Source of the DNA: Apricaphanius iberus
Lineage: Eukaryota; Chordata; Actinopteri; Cyprinodontiformes; Aphaniidae
Length of the DNA: 64,000 nucleotides
Reading direction: 5' to 3'
NCBI GenBank assembly: GCA_028564705.1
Contig: JAPXFQ010001795.1
Location: forward strand, 558,001 to 622,000
Made by a program: the position numbers and the translations under genes
Shown here: piece after piece, positions 11,349-21,310 of the stretch
Numbering within the stretch: position 1 is the stretch's first letter
Layout of the letters: each line of letters begins with the position of its first letter
The notes under the pieces: generated by a model
Databases searched by the model: none
Seen by the model: the letters and a program-made list of their open reading frames with translations, nothing else
Told to the model about the DNA's origin: nothing

Positions 11349-12908
11349 ATGATAATAGTTAATAAAAGTGTACTAAAATTATTAGCTTCATCTAAACCTT
11401 CAACTTGCGTTTTAGACCCAATCCCAACTAAACTCTTAAAAGAAGTTTTCCCTCTGATCGCTGCTCCAATTTTAAATATAATGAATCTATCCTTAGTCAA
11501 TGGATATGTACCACAGGAGTTTAAGATTGCTGTAATTAAACCTCTACTTAAGAAACCCTCTCTTGATCAAAACGACTTAATTAACTATAGACCGATATCT
11601 AATCTTCCCTTCTTATCTAAAATTCTTGAGAAAATAGTTGCACACCAGATATGTGAGCATTTAAACAATAATGAGCTGTTTGAGACGTTTCAGTCAGGCT
11701 TTAGAGCTCATCATAGCACTGAAACAGCTCTGGTGAAGGTTACTAATGATATTCTCATAGCCTCAGACAATGGACTGGTGACCATTCTGGTCCTGTTAGA
11801 TCTCAGTGCTGCCTTTGACACTGTTGATCACAATATTCTCATAGAAAGGCTTCAAAGTGTCGGTATAATAGGAACAGCACTAGGTTGGTTTAAATCTTAT
11901 TTGTCTAACAGATTTCAGTTTGTTCAGGTAAACAATAGATCTTCCTCAACCTCAATAGTTACTTGCGGAGTACCACAGGGTTCAGTGCTTGGGCCGATTC
12001 TCTTTACTATATATATGCTTCCTATTGGTAAAATAATTAGGCAGCATGGGATAAAATTCCATAGTTACGCAGATGATACACAGCTATATCTATCCATAAA
12101 TCCTGATGAATCCAATCAGTTAGGTAGACTACAGGCATGTCTGGAAGACATAAAAACTTGGATGACTCTAAACTTCTTGCTTCTAAATTCTGATAAAACA
12201 GAAGTTGTCGTCTTTGGACCAGAAGCTCTGAAAAAGAAACTACTTAGTCAGCCCCTTCACCTGGACGGCATTAAATTAGCCTCCAGTAATAAAGCAAAAA
12301 ACCTCGGTGTCATTTTTGACCAAGATATGTCATTTAGAACTCACATTAAAGAAGTCTGTAGGATTTCCTTTTTTCACCTTAGGAATATTGCAAAAATTAG
12401 AACCATCCTGTCCAGGACTGATGCTGAAAAACTAGTCCATGCATTTGTTACTTCAAGGCTGGATTACTGTAACTGTCTATTATCAGGTAGTCCACAGAAT
12501 ACAATTAAAAGTCTACAGTTAGTTCAAAATGCTGCTGCTAGGATTCTGATGAATATTAAAAGAAGAGATCACATTTCCCCTGTTTTAGCTTCTCTTCACT
12601 GGCTCCCAGTAAAATCTAGAATAGAATTCAAGATCCTCCTTCTGACATATAAAGCCCTTAATAATCTAGCTCCATCATACATAAGAGACCTGATTGTTCC
12701 ATATGTTCCTAACAGAGACCTTCGCTCTCAGACTGCAGGTTTACTGGTAGTTCCTAGGATTTCTAAAAGTAGAATGGGTGGCAGATCTTTCAGCTATCAG
12801 GCTCCCCTCCTATGGAACCGGCTCCCAGGGTTGGTTCGTGAAGCAGACAATTTGTCTATCTTTAAAACTAGGCTAAAAACTTTCCTCTTTGACAAAGCTT
12901 ACAGTTAG
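11349..12908 (+). CDS. LINE reverse transcriptase, uninterrupted C-terminal two-thirds
   Basis: A frame of 519 codons with no stop or frameshift. Read in order it shows the DPIPTKLLKE and NYRPISNLPF blocks (fingers), [13 protein letters not shown], the palm motif [15 protein letters not shown] (about residues 145-160), [13 protein letters not shown] and the catalytic YADD (about residues 240-245). The thumb and C-terminal region follow with KNLGVIFD, SRLDYCN, LHWLPV and LLWNRLP, ending KTFLFDKAYS. In life this enzyme copies LINE RNA at a nicked target site. The amino-terminal EEP endonuclease is missing because the copy is 5'-truncated, and the annotated methionine lies in flanking sequence, so this is a retained frame and not a functional gene. 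The open frame suggests a fairly recent insertion. The clade is L2/CR1-group by motif resemblance. Confidence 0.85.
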   Translation: MIIVNKSVLKLLASSKPSTCVLDPIPTKLLKEVFPLIAAPILNIMNLSLVNGYVPQEFKIAVIKPLLKKPSLDQNDLINYRPISNLPFLSKILEKIVAHQICEHLNNNELFETFQSGFRAHHSTETALVKVTNDILIASDNGLVTILVLLDLSAAFDTVDHNILIERLQSVGIIGTALGWFKSYLSNRFQFVQVNNRSSSTSIVTCGVPQGSVLGPILFTIYMLPIGKIIRQHGIKFHSYADDTQLYLSINPDESNQLGRLQACLEDIKTWMTLNFLLLNSDKTEVVVFGPEALKKKLLSQPLHLDGIKLASSNKAKNLGVIFDQDMSFRTHIKEVCRISFFHLRNIAKIRTILSRTDAEKLVHAFVTSRLDYCNCLLSGSPQNTIKSLQLVQNAAARILMNIKRRDHISPVLASLHWLPVKSRIEFKILLLTYKALNNLAPSYIRDLIVPYVPNRDLRSQTAGLLVVPRISKSRMGGRSFSYQAPLLWNRLPGLVREADNLSIFKTRLKTFLFDKAYS

Positions 12909-13052
12909 AGATATGTTTATAGGTAGTTAGAGTCAGGTCAGACAGGTAGATAGGAAGAGACAGGTTAATGTTAGTAGTCAGGCAGAGTGTCAAAAGTTAG
13001 GAAGAGATAGGAAGAGGTAGAGTAGCTAGGTAGAGATAGATTAATGTAAGCC

Positions 13053-13442
13053 AGGTAAAGATCCGGAGCCGGTCGCGGCTTACCGCCGCGGAAGAAATGA
13101 CAGGGGCCAGGCACGCCCGGAGAGAGGTCCCTCAAGGGGATCCTCCCGCACAGTGCGGCCGCCCATTACCTGCCGGGTTGAATCCCCCGGGCAGACTGTG
13201 CGGACCCCACCCGTTTATCTCTTAAACGTTTCTCGCCCTCTTCAACTCTGTCCTCTCAGTTCTGTCTATTTTTCCTTAAGATAGTTGTCGACTATCGGTC
13301 TCGTGCCGGTATTTAGCCTTAGATGGAGTTTACCACCCACTTTGGGCTGCATTCTCAAACAACCCGACTCCGAGAAGACCCCGGCATGACGGGGGCCGTT
13401 ACCGGCCCTACACCGTCCACGGGTCAGGAGGACTCAGACAGA
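13053..13442 (-). rRNA. 28S rRNA fragment (5' domain, D1-D2 region) inserted in LINE 3' UTR
   Basis: On the minus strand the sequence is recognisably the 5' part of vertebrate 28S rRNA. 13284-13375 is the reverse complement of the conserved block before D2 (cggtctcgtgccggtatt, then gatggagtttaccaccc, then aacaacccgactccg). The pieces at 13062-13080 (ggagccggtcgcggc) and 13175-13225 (gggttgaatccccc, cggaccccacccgttta) match later D2-flanking segments in the right order. There are substitutions and internal deletions, so it is a non-functional fragment. The homologous LINE copy at 23528-24425 lacks it: gtaagccaggta joins directly to the aagtgttagg side. That comparison delimits the insert to about 13057-13440. 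Confidence 0.9.
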
Positions 13443-14130
13443 GTGTTGGTAGCCAGGTCTCCTAGTAGCTAGGAGACAGGTTAATGTTAGTAGCTATGCT
13501 GCTTTAGGCTAGGCTGTTGGAGGACATTATTAGGGTCTGTTCCTACTTTCTCTCCTACTTCTCCCCAACTGCATGATGTGCTGTCAATTCAAGCACTAAC
13601 CTGTTTTCTATTATAGTAGGTGCTCCGGATTAGCCCTGCTTGACGACCCTGACTAAGATGGCATTGCAGTGACGGAAAATTCTCCACGTCCTGCAACAAA
13701 CTTCTGCATCAGTTCTATTGCTCTTTCTGTGTCTCTGTTATGTATTCTCCAAGCCACAGACGGTCGCGGCAGATAACCGCTTGTGCTGAGCCTGGTTCTG
13801 CCGGAGGTTTCTTCCTGTTAAAAGGGAGTTTTTCCTTCCCACTGTCGCTGCATGCTTGCTCAGTATGAGGGATTGCTGAGAATTCCACGACGCAATCTTC
13901 TGTGGTTCTGTAATTTCTACACTAAACATTGTATTGTAATAACTCTTTTTGTGAAGTGCCTTGAGATGACATCTGTTGTGAAATGGCGCTATATAAATAA
14001 ACTGAATTGAATTGAATTAAATCAAATAATCAGAATTAAAATAAGTAAATTAACAAGTAAATAATATCATCATACAGAAGAGAGACCCTCATGCGGTCTT
14101 ATATATCGTACAAAAATGACTCCACACTTG

Positions 14131-14494
14131 TTTTTTTTTTTTTTTGGGCCTTCCTTACTTTCCCAATCAGGCATTCAATAGAGGCAGTCTCTGTCATAAA
14201 TTTAATCCATTCCTCAATCTTGGGCTTGTGGGGACTTTTCCAGGTCCTCAGAATAAGTCTTGCAGCCACAATAAATCCCACCACCAGTAGACCAAACAGT
14301 TCTTTTGTAGATCCGGGGGGTCTCAGAGATTCGTCTCCCAGCAGACAGAGTTGAGGTGATTGAGGTATGGATAGACCTGTCCATTTCTCCAACAATATAA
14401 TCACTTCAATCCAAAACGGGAACATCAACGGGCAGTCCCAGAAAGCATGGAGAAAGGTACCGAGCTTATTTCTACATTCTAATTTAGGTGGACC
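14131..14494 (-). pseudogene. L1 ORF2 C-terminal end
   Basis: The minus-strand translation gives CRNKLGTFLHAFWDCP, then PFWIEVIILLEKWTG, QLCLLGD and RTWKSPHKPKIEEWI. These are the conserved C-terminal features of L1-group ORF2, including the cysteine/histidine motif and the W-x-C-P block. The reading frame runs directly into the A-tract. It is the 3' half of the inverted insertion. Confidence 0.8.
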
Positions 14495-14499
14495 CCAAT

Positions 14500-15580
14500 C
14501 GGGATGAAATATCTGGGTATTAGGTTATGCTCTGATTTAACACATATTATTCCTATAAATATAGAACCAATGTTACAAAAATTGAAGTAAAAGTTAGATA
14601 AATGGAAGACGTTAAATCTTACATTGTGGGGAAAAATCAATATTGTTAAGATGCTTGTTGCCCCACAATTTAATTATCTGTCTATGATGGTCCCAATTAC
14701 TATTGGTGATGTCTTCATCAAAAAGTATAAGGGGTTGATTAAGACTTTTTTGTGGAATGGCAAGAACCCAAGGATTGGATTAAAGAAATTATGTTCATTA
14801 AAAGAGGATTGGGGCTTAGTGCTCCCAGATCTAGAGCAATACAATATTGCATTTGAAATTAATAAAATAACTATACATTGGAATACACTAAATCTGGATC
14901 CAGGGTGGGTTCGGATTGAAGGGGCTATGTCTGCCCCTTTTGGGGTCATCCAGCTCCTCTCCCACAAACCTATGGGTAAACTGCAACAAAACCCAATCTT
15001 GCTGCACTCACAGTGGGCCTGGTCTAGGGCACATAAAATATTTGGCATCTGTCCCTACAAGCAATGTTATTCCTCAGTCTGGTACAACCCGGCAATAAGG
15101 GTGGGGAAATCTGACTTTGTATGGCATAAATGGCTTGAAAAAGGAATAAAAAACATAGAGAACTTATATACAGATGATAGTTTTTTGCCTTTTAGTCTGT
15201 TAAAAGAAGCTTTCAACCTGACAGATAAGGGGGACTTCTGGAAATATTTACAACTCAGAAGTAGTGTGACTTCTGCCTTTGCTCAAAAAGTCAAATGGAA
15301 AGAGAAAATACTTAAGGATTGGTTTAACTCAACATCTACATTCCACATAAAAAACTCTTAAATCAATGGGGGGGGCAAGATAGTCTGAGACTAATATGGC
15401 AGAGGGATCTAAATGTCGTGATTAGTAAAGAAGCATGGGGCAATATAGTCTCAAGGGTAGGCTGGGCCGCTAGGGATGCAAGAAGTAAGTTTATTCATTA
15501 TAAAATTGTACAATGTTATTATTATACCCCGTCAAAGATGTTTAGAATGGGGTTACTACAAAGAAGCAATTTCTATTAGT
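14500..15580 (+). pseudogene. L1 ORF2 segment between RT and C-terminus, inverted
   Basis: Encodes KYLGIRL near 14505 and LTLWGKINIVKMLV near 14620. This is followed by the FLWNGKNPRI ... LKEDWGLVLPDL block typical of the region just downstream of the L1 reverse transcriptase. The longest open part is 14624-15361 (245 codons). An in-frame stop lies near 14588 and frame changes occur after 15361, where the coding resemblance resumes (KFIHYKIVQ, TPSKMFRMG) up to about 15570. The catalytic YADD region is not included. Confidence 0.8.
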
Positions 15581-15599
15581 TTAATATAGGTTGCTATTT

Positions 15600-16340
15600 C
15601 TAAAGTTATAGGGTTAAAAATTAAACCAATAATTTGGGTCGTTCAGCCTATCATAAGAGAAACATTTTTTCCATGTCATATTATCACCATTGTTTTCATT
15701 CATTTATAAATTCCGTCAAGTGAAAAGTTTAAAAGTGACTGCCCATTTATAAGAGTAAGCCTGTGAAGAGCTTTTGAAGGTGCTAGCTTCTTCTTCTGAC
15801 CTAACAAACTGGGAGACTGGTGTTGACCCTTTGTAAAAGCTCACCAACATGTGTTCAAACAGCTTTTACCATGCTGTGGATGATGTTTTCTGTCTGAGTT
15901 GTGTAAAATCTGCAGCATCTAAATTCAAGTTAAATATACATCATATACAGTATTAAATAAAAAAATAACATAGCACAACAAACCAAACACTAAATTATAA
16001 TCATGTAATAACTCAAACGTTGAAGTGTGAAACTTTTTGATATTCTGCATCCATTTTTTATCTTTTACATATTATTTAGCATATATGAGTCTAGGCAAAT
16101 CTGGAAGCTCACGTTAATTATGCCTACTGTTTACTATAAAGCAGACAGGCGTGTAATTTATAATTCATCAACAGCATATTGTTCTCTGCTGAGCTGGTTT
16201 GGACATAAAGTACTTGAGAAAGTGATATGACTAAACTTAAATACAGGAGACAAACAAAGGTTGGATTTCTCTATGTTAAGTCTTCATGTTATCAGTTATT
16301 TATTCCTTCTGTCCGTGAGAGTGAGCCTAAGCTACCTTAT
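15600..16340. other. No gene recognised
   Basis: AT-rich, non-coding by eye. The frames at 16027-16230 and 16227-16472 have no domain, and the second is extended by the AT microsatellite. Confidence 0.4.
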
Positions 16341-16341
16341 G

Positions 16342-16343
<2 letters not shown>

Positions 16344-16408
<65 letters not shown>
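16344..16408. repeat. (AT)n microsatellite
   Basis: Uninterrupted TA/AT dinucleotides of about 65 bp, directly abutting the left end of a Tc1 relic. Tc1 elements insert at TA, so a TA-rich target is expected. Confidence 0.95.
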
Positions 16409-16413
<5 letters not shown>

Positions 16414-16933
16414 AGACCAAAACTTTGGCCACACCTTCTCATTCAATCAGTTTCCTTTCTTTTCATGAATGACTATTTACATTGTAGATTCTCACTGAAG
16501 GCATCAAAACTATGAATGAACACATATGGAATTATGTAGTACTTTTACAAAAAGTGTGAAATAACCTGGCCTCCAAAGTCACCAGACCAGAACCCAATGG
16601 AGATGATTTGGGGTGAGCAGAACTGCAGAGTGAAGGCAAAAGGTCCAACAAGTACTAAGCATCTCTCGGAACTCCTTCAAGACTGTTGGAAACCTTTTCT
16701 GGTGAATAGAAGCTCAAGAGAATGCAAAGCAGTAATCAGAGCAAAGGGAGGCTACTTTGAGGAAACTAAAATATAATACATGTATTCAGTTATTTCATGC
16801 TTTTTAAGTACATACATACATTTTGTGTTCATTCATAGTTTTGATGGCCTTAATTGAGAATCTACAATATAGTCATGAAAAGAAAGGAAACTCATTGAAT
16901 GAGAAAGTGTGTCCAAAATTTTGGTCTGTACTG
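16408..16933 (+). mobile_element. Tc1/mariner relic with internally deleted transposase
   Basis: The left end (a)gtacagaccaaaactttgg and the right end ccaaaattttggtctgtactg are inverted repeats, bounded by TA on both sides. Inverted similarity extends about 100 bp and includes ttcatagttttgatg-type sequence. The remaining coding part (about 16568-16770) reads WPPKSPDQNPMEMIWGE, the conserved region near the last catalytic acidic residue of Tc1 transposases, and then decays. The N-terminal DNA-binding part is deleted, so it is inactive. Confidence 0.85.
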
Positions 16934-17174
16934 TATATATACTGAGCAGAGCAAAAGGCACCACTATATTACATAATGCCAAAGTTAACATTTTATCATA
17001 TACATGCCTGTCCCCAGACATTTAAATGAGTAAAATAGCATGACACAGATAATTTAAAAGCCTGCATATTTGAAAATATTGTCTTTGGTTTATTTTAGGT
17101 TATCCAGGTTTATTTGTCAAGGTATTATTTTGTGTTCATGACAAATTTCTTTTGTTGTTGATTCCTTTTTTCAG
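16934..17174. other. Unassigned spacer
   Basis: Non-coding AT-rich sequence between the Tc1 relic and a SINE. Confidence 0.4.
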
Positions 17175-17567
17175 GTCATTCAAATCCATCTATCCATTTT
17201 CTTAACTGCTTAATCCTTAATGGGTCGCGGGGATGCTGGTGCCTATCTCCAGCTGTCAATGGGCGAGAGGCGGGGTACACCCTGGACAGGTCGCCAGTCC
17301 ATCACAGGGCCACATAGAGACAGACAGGACAAACAACCATACACACACTTGCACCTAAGGACAATTTACAGTGATCAATTAACCTGACAGTCATGTTTTT
17401 GGAATGTGGGAGGAAGCCGGAGTACCTGGAGGGAACCCACGGATGCACGGGGAGAACATGCAAACTCCATGCAGAAAGACCCTAGGCCGGGATACAAACC
17501 CACAACCTTCTTGCTGCAAGGCAACAGTGCTAACCGCTGCTCCACCGTGCAGCCAGTCATTTGAATC
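17175..17567 (-). mobile_element. tRNA-derived SINE with (ATGG)n tail, full length
   Basis: On the minus strand it starts ggctgcacggtggagcagcgg with an A-box-like segment. A B-box-like segment (gggtttgtatccc) lies about 60 bp in. The body is typical (ggagtttgcatgttctcc, ggcgacctgtccaggg), and the 3' end reads agcagttaagaaaatggatag. The 12-bp direct repeats gtcattcaaatc (17175-17186) and gtcatttgaatc (17556-17567), with two mismatches, are the target duplication. Body 17187-17555. The frames inside are artefacts of the repeat. Confidence 0.8.
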
Positions 17568-19046
17568 ATCAAACACATTTCATAAATAAAACAGAATTGA
17601 ATTGTCAGATAATGTGTAAAAGACATTTTTCCCTAAACACAACATAAACTGCCATCAAGAAAACCCAGTGATCAGATTTAGGTTTGGACTTATACTACCC
17701 CACTTAAAATACTTTGCTAGTCATTCAGAAATCAAGTTGTTTGTGTTTTTCCCAATTGGTATTCTAATGGAGAACCAAAGCTTAAGGTTCCTAGCTGGTG
17801 ACTTTCTCTTTCAGGATTGAATTTCCTGACTTATGTCCATCTATTGAGTATTGATAAGACTTATCCACCACGACCAATTGTTATGTTTGCGATTATTTGA
17901 TTGTTGATAACATTCTCTTCATATTGAATGGTACCTAATGTAACCAACAACCACAGCGAGAGTAAATACTGTACTGTATATAAGTTAAATCAAAAAGTCA
18001 AAAGATTAAATGGAAAAAGTGAATTCAGGGGCAAATCTTTTAGATATTTCTCAGCTTTTGGGATTTTGTGGGAAAAAGATGGAGATGGATGTTCTGTTTT
18101 TACATTCTAAGAAGAAACTCAAACTTGTTAGATAATCTTGCAGCACTTAATTTCTAATCACAGACTCAGTGCCCCACATTGGGCACAGAGGGAGAACTAG
18201 CAGTATTTTTAGTCTCAAGCAGTTCAAAGAGATTCCTTGCCACCTCCTCCCTTTATTGACCCACCGTACAGAAAGTTAGAGTATTGCTATCTTCGTACAT
18301 TACTACTCTGCCTCAGCTGGTCTGATGAAAACATTTGCAGGCCAGCATGTTCCTCCCCCTCATATTCAGGGGAGGAATCCATCCTCAAAGACTTGGAGCT
18401 TCAGCTGACCAGCCAAGGACACCAACTTGTTCATCTCAATACTCCCACCAGTCTGAACAACGGCAGTTAGCTTCCTCTGAAATTGTCTGACATTAGAGCC
18501 TATCTGTCTTCATTGGGCCTGCTGGATGGATCCTTAGCATGCCAAGACAGGACAGAGATTTCAGCCATCCATCTTGATCTGTCAGTTGCAGAGACTTTCA
18601 GTCTCTGGATATTATGACTGCTTACCAAGGACAGAGTCTATTCCATGGCCTTCATGCCTCTGAAGTCAGGTATGAGTGATGACGTACACTGGATTTCTGT
18701 GAAGTCCAGCTTGACCTCAACGCTTTCCTTTTAAAACGGTACAATGTAAAGAAACCCTTCTTTGGGGGTCTGAATTAAATGTGTTTAACTTCAAACTTTT
18801 GATGGATTTCACACTAACATGTCGGACACAATCTAACCCAAGCAAGTTAATCCTTCTAGTTTCCAAGTTTTACTTTTGCCAGCGTTGATTTGACATCAGA
18901 TACTTGATTTTACCACTCAAGTGTTATTTACATTTTGACTGAAACTCAAAAGTTCCTGAGTTAGTAATAAATAAGCACTTTCATGGGACTATGATTCTCC
19001 CTATTATCTGCTTTCATTTCTTCTTTCTAAATGACCTTTTTTTCAG
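17568..19046. other. No gene recognised
   Basis: Mostly unique-looking non-coding sequence. 18230-18720 is richer in C and has a 77-codon frame (18237-18470) without recognisable domain or clear splice sites. Confidence 0.35.
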
Positions 19047-19500
19047 TATTATACTAGCCTGACGTAGCCATACTCAATTCTAATCAGAATGTGAGTCTGA
19101 TACTGCTCCATTGAGCTGTGATTAAGGGGCGTGTTGCCTCTGCACTCAATTGGATAGACCTATAACCAATCAGAGCAACGGAAGTGTGTGACGTTGCTCT
19201 GCAGAGCAACTGACATTATCTGTTCCTCTCTTAAAATTCCTCTTTTAAAAGATCTACACATCTCAGTTCTCCAGCGGCAGCCATCGTTGTTATAAACAAA
19301 TTCAACCAAGGGGCTCTTTGGTCACGTGGTTGATGACGTTACCGTTGTTCACCTGTCAATCATCGTAAGCCTGATTTGATTAGTCCGAACAATTTCTTGT
19401 TTGGGCATAATTGCTCCTCAACGGAGGAATGCCAGACCAAACTTCCAGACCATGTTGTGGGCGGGACTAAGTTGGGCCGGCACCCAGGCTAGTAGTATAC
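19047..19500. mobile_element. Candidate hAT-like MITE
   Basis: Ends tagcctg / caggctag (19055-19492) flanked by 8-bp near-duplicates tattatac (19047-19054) and tagtatac (19493-19500), 7 of 8 identical. The interior is moderately CpG-rich without transposase. The terminal repeats are very short, so this call is tentative. Confidence 0.45.
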
Positions 19501-20589
19501 TGTCTTGTGCCTCTATTCTCACTCCTTCACTTCCTGTACTGATCTCCTCCATGAATGGATCTGCATGCCTAATTAAAGCCTCACAGCTTATCATCTCACA
19601 GCATATGAGAACCAGTGGGTCTTTTTGGCAGTTCCCAGATTGTACACTCACAATAGTCTTGGTAGCACTTCTGTTTTTTGTGTTCCAGAGCCACAAACCT
19701 GGAAGTTACCTTTAGGCTTCATCTACATATTCTTTAGATCCTCGCATCACTTCCTGGATTAGACCACATTGACAGTCCTCACCTTGAAATTCTGCCATAA
19801 TCTACAAGAGCCCTTGGCTGGATTACTTCACCTGCCTGTCTGCCATCCACAAACAGAACCCACACTCACTCCCACATACCTTACATCTCTCTGGTTTACC
19901 AACAAATCTGCTATGCCAATAAGTGTATAAAAAACAGTCTAATATTCGCTCCCCCTCCAACAGACTTTTTAGAACTATTACTTTCTTATCCACACATGCT
20001 GCACTTTTCAGCAATTGTCCAAGACAATATAGTCATTTAACAGTAATTACTACCTCTCGACTTTCTAAAGCATTTATGCATTTGAGTCTTAAAAATACAG
20101 AACTCAGTTTTTGAAAAAGAAAATGCAACCATTGGCTGTAAAGTGGGTAATTTGCAGTCTTTTGGGATACAATGCACATAAATGAAATACATACACTTGA
20201 ATACAGAACCACACGCTTGCCACTGACCCTGCCCTGAATCACTCAATACAATTTATATTCAAATCCAGTTCCTTGTCTCTGTCCAGCTGTATCTGTACCA
20301 CCACACTCACAGTCTAAGCAGCAACTTTTCTCCTTTCCTGCATGATGTGCCTATTAAAATCAAAGTCCCTGCCAGCATGGAAACCTCTGAAGTTGGCTGT
20401 TGTGCAATAGTTAGCTCTCAGAGCTGCCTGATTACTGAGCAACACATCACTTTTTCATTGAGATTTTTATGATCATGTATAGACACAGAAAGCTGTGCTC
20501 CAACCCTTTGAGGTAAGACCTTGTGATTTCAATCATTTCATAAGAGTCCAGTAACGACAACAACATAAAGTGAATCCTTCATTGTTTGG
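19501..20589. other. No gene recognised
   Basis: Non-coding. Small frames (19401-19715 on plus, 20033-20246 on minus) show no domain. A heavily degraded retroelement cannot be excluded. Confidence 0.35.
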
Positions 20590-21310
20590 AAATGCAATCA
20601 AAAGATTGAAACCCAAGAAAAAAGCTGCTGAATTAAGTCTTTGTTCTTGCCTTTGCGTGTAAATTGATTTCCTGGTGTCCAGGCGAGTGTGTGATTTTCA
20701 AATAATGGCTGGTAGATAGAGAGAATTTCATTTGCGAGCTCTTCTCATCCTGATGAAGGCCAAAGAGGGTCACACTTCCACCACAAAGAGGCCTTGCCAA
20801 ATGATGCTCTCTTCCCATAAGAGGAAGAGACAGAGAGGGTAATTTCATACTTGTTTATACCCCACATTTCCTGGCTCTCCTCACATCACAGCAAATTGAT
20901 TTCACTCCTCATATTGCACCGATCCTCCAATTTCATCCACTCGATCCTGAAATTAATCATGGTAATGTCGTCTCTAAGTGAAAAGATAATTAATTTTCAC
21001 TGTCATACTGATTAAACTAATAACAGGGTACAAGTATGGAGAAAATTGGAAATCATTATTAAGTGAAAATTATCTTTATTATTTGTACCCTTTTTTGAGC
21101 AGAATTGAAGCCACGGCAGTGGAGTCAGTTAAGGCAGACACCTTGAAGTGTGTCTGACTTTCGGCAAGATCCTGGAGAATGTATTAAAAAGGCAATAGGC
21201 CATTGATTGCTGGCTAACAGCAGAAAGAGGAGAGAAGGGGAAGGAAAAAGACGCAACAACTTTCTTTAAAAAAAGCACAACCATTCATGCATGTTATTAA
21301 AGTCATTGAG
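20590..21310. other. Non-repetitive, homeodomain-site-rich stretch (candidate conserved non-coding element)
   Basis: Contains no repeat I recognise and no frame. It holds ATTA-type motifs (aattaatcatgg, gataattaattttcact) and several inverted pairs around 20975-21080 (aattttcact / agtgaaaatt). Texture of this sort is seen in vertebrate developmental enhancers, but conservation cannot be judged here. Confidence 0.3.

Larger units (their letters stand above)
11340..14025 (+). mobile_element. L2-like LINE (family A), 5'-truncated, 3' end intact
   Basis: The element enters inside the reverse transcriptase region (homology with the longer family B copy starts at the ASSKPSTC block). It contains the complete downstream coding sequence and a 3' UTR made of tagc/aggtag-rich imperfect repeats, and ends gaagtgccttgag ... 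ctatataaataaactgaattgaattgaat. The 5' UTR, the endonuclease and the first part of the RT are absent. A 28S rRNA fragment interrupts the 3' UTR at about 13053-13442. Family A also supplies the copies at 1-388 and 23528-24425. Confidence 0.85.
14131..15590 (-). mobile_element. L1-type LINE with 5' inversion (twin-priming structure)
   Basis: The 3' portion lies in minus orientation (14131-14494) and ends with a 15-bp poly(A), visible as T15 at about 14131-14145. The upstream portion of the same ORF2 lies in plus orientation (about 14495-15590). The two pieces abut in the ORF: the plus segment runs to a TPSKMFRMGLLQRSNFY-like end and the minus segment starts at the following cysteine-containing block. 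This is the classic L1 5'-inversion arrangement. The element is 5'-truncated, and target duplications were not identified by eye. Confidence 0.8.

Noticed and set aside
12909..13050. Short repeated aggtag/ttaatgttag units as a possible CRISPR-like or satellite array
   Set aside because: Units are irregular and recur in the other family A copy (24060-24290), so they are part of the LINE 3' UTR.
16344..16408. AT array as a possible origin or regulatory element
   Set aside because: A simple microsatellite next to a Tc1 relic; nothing else supports function.
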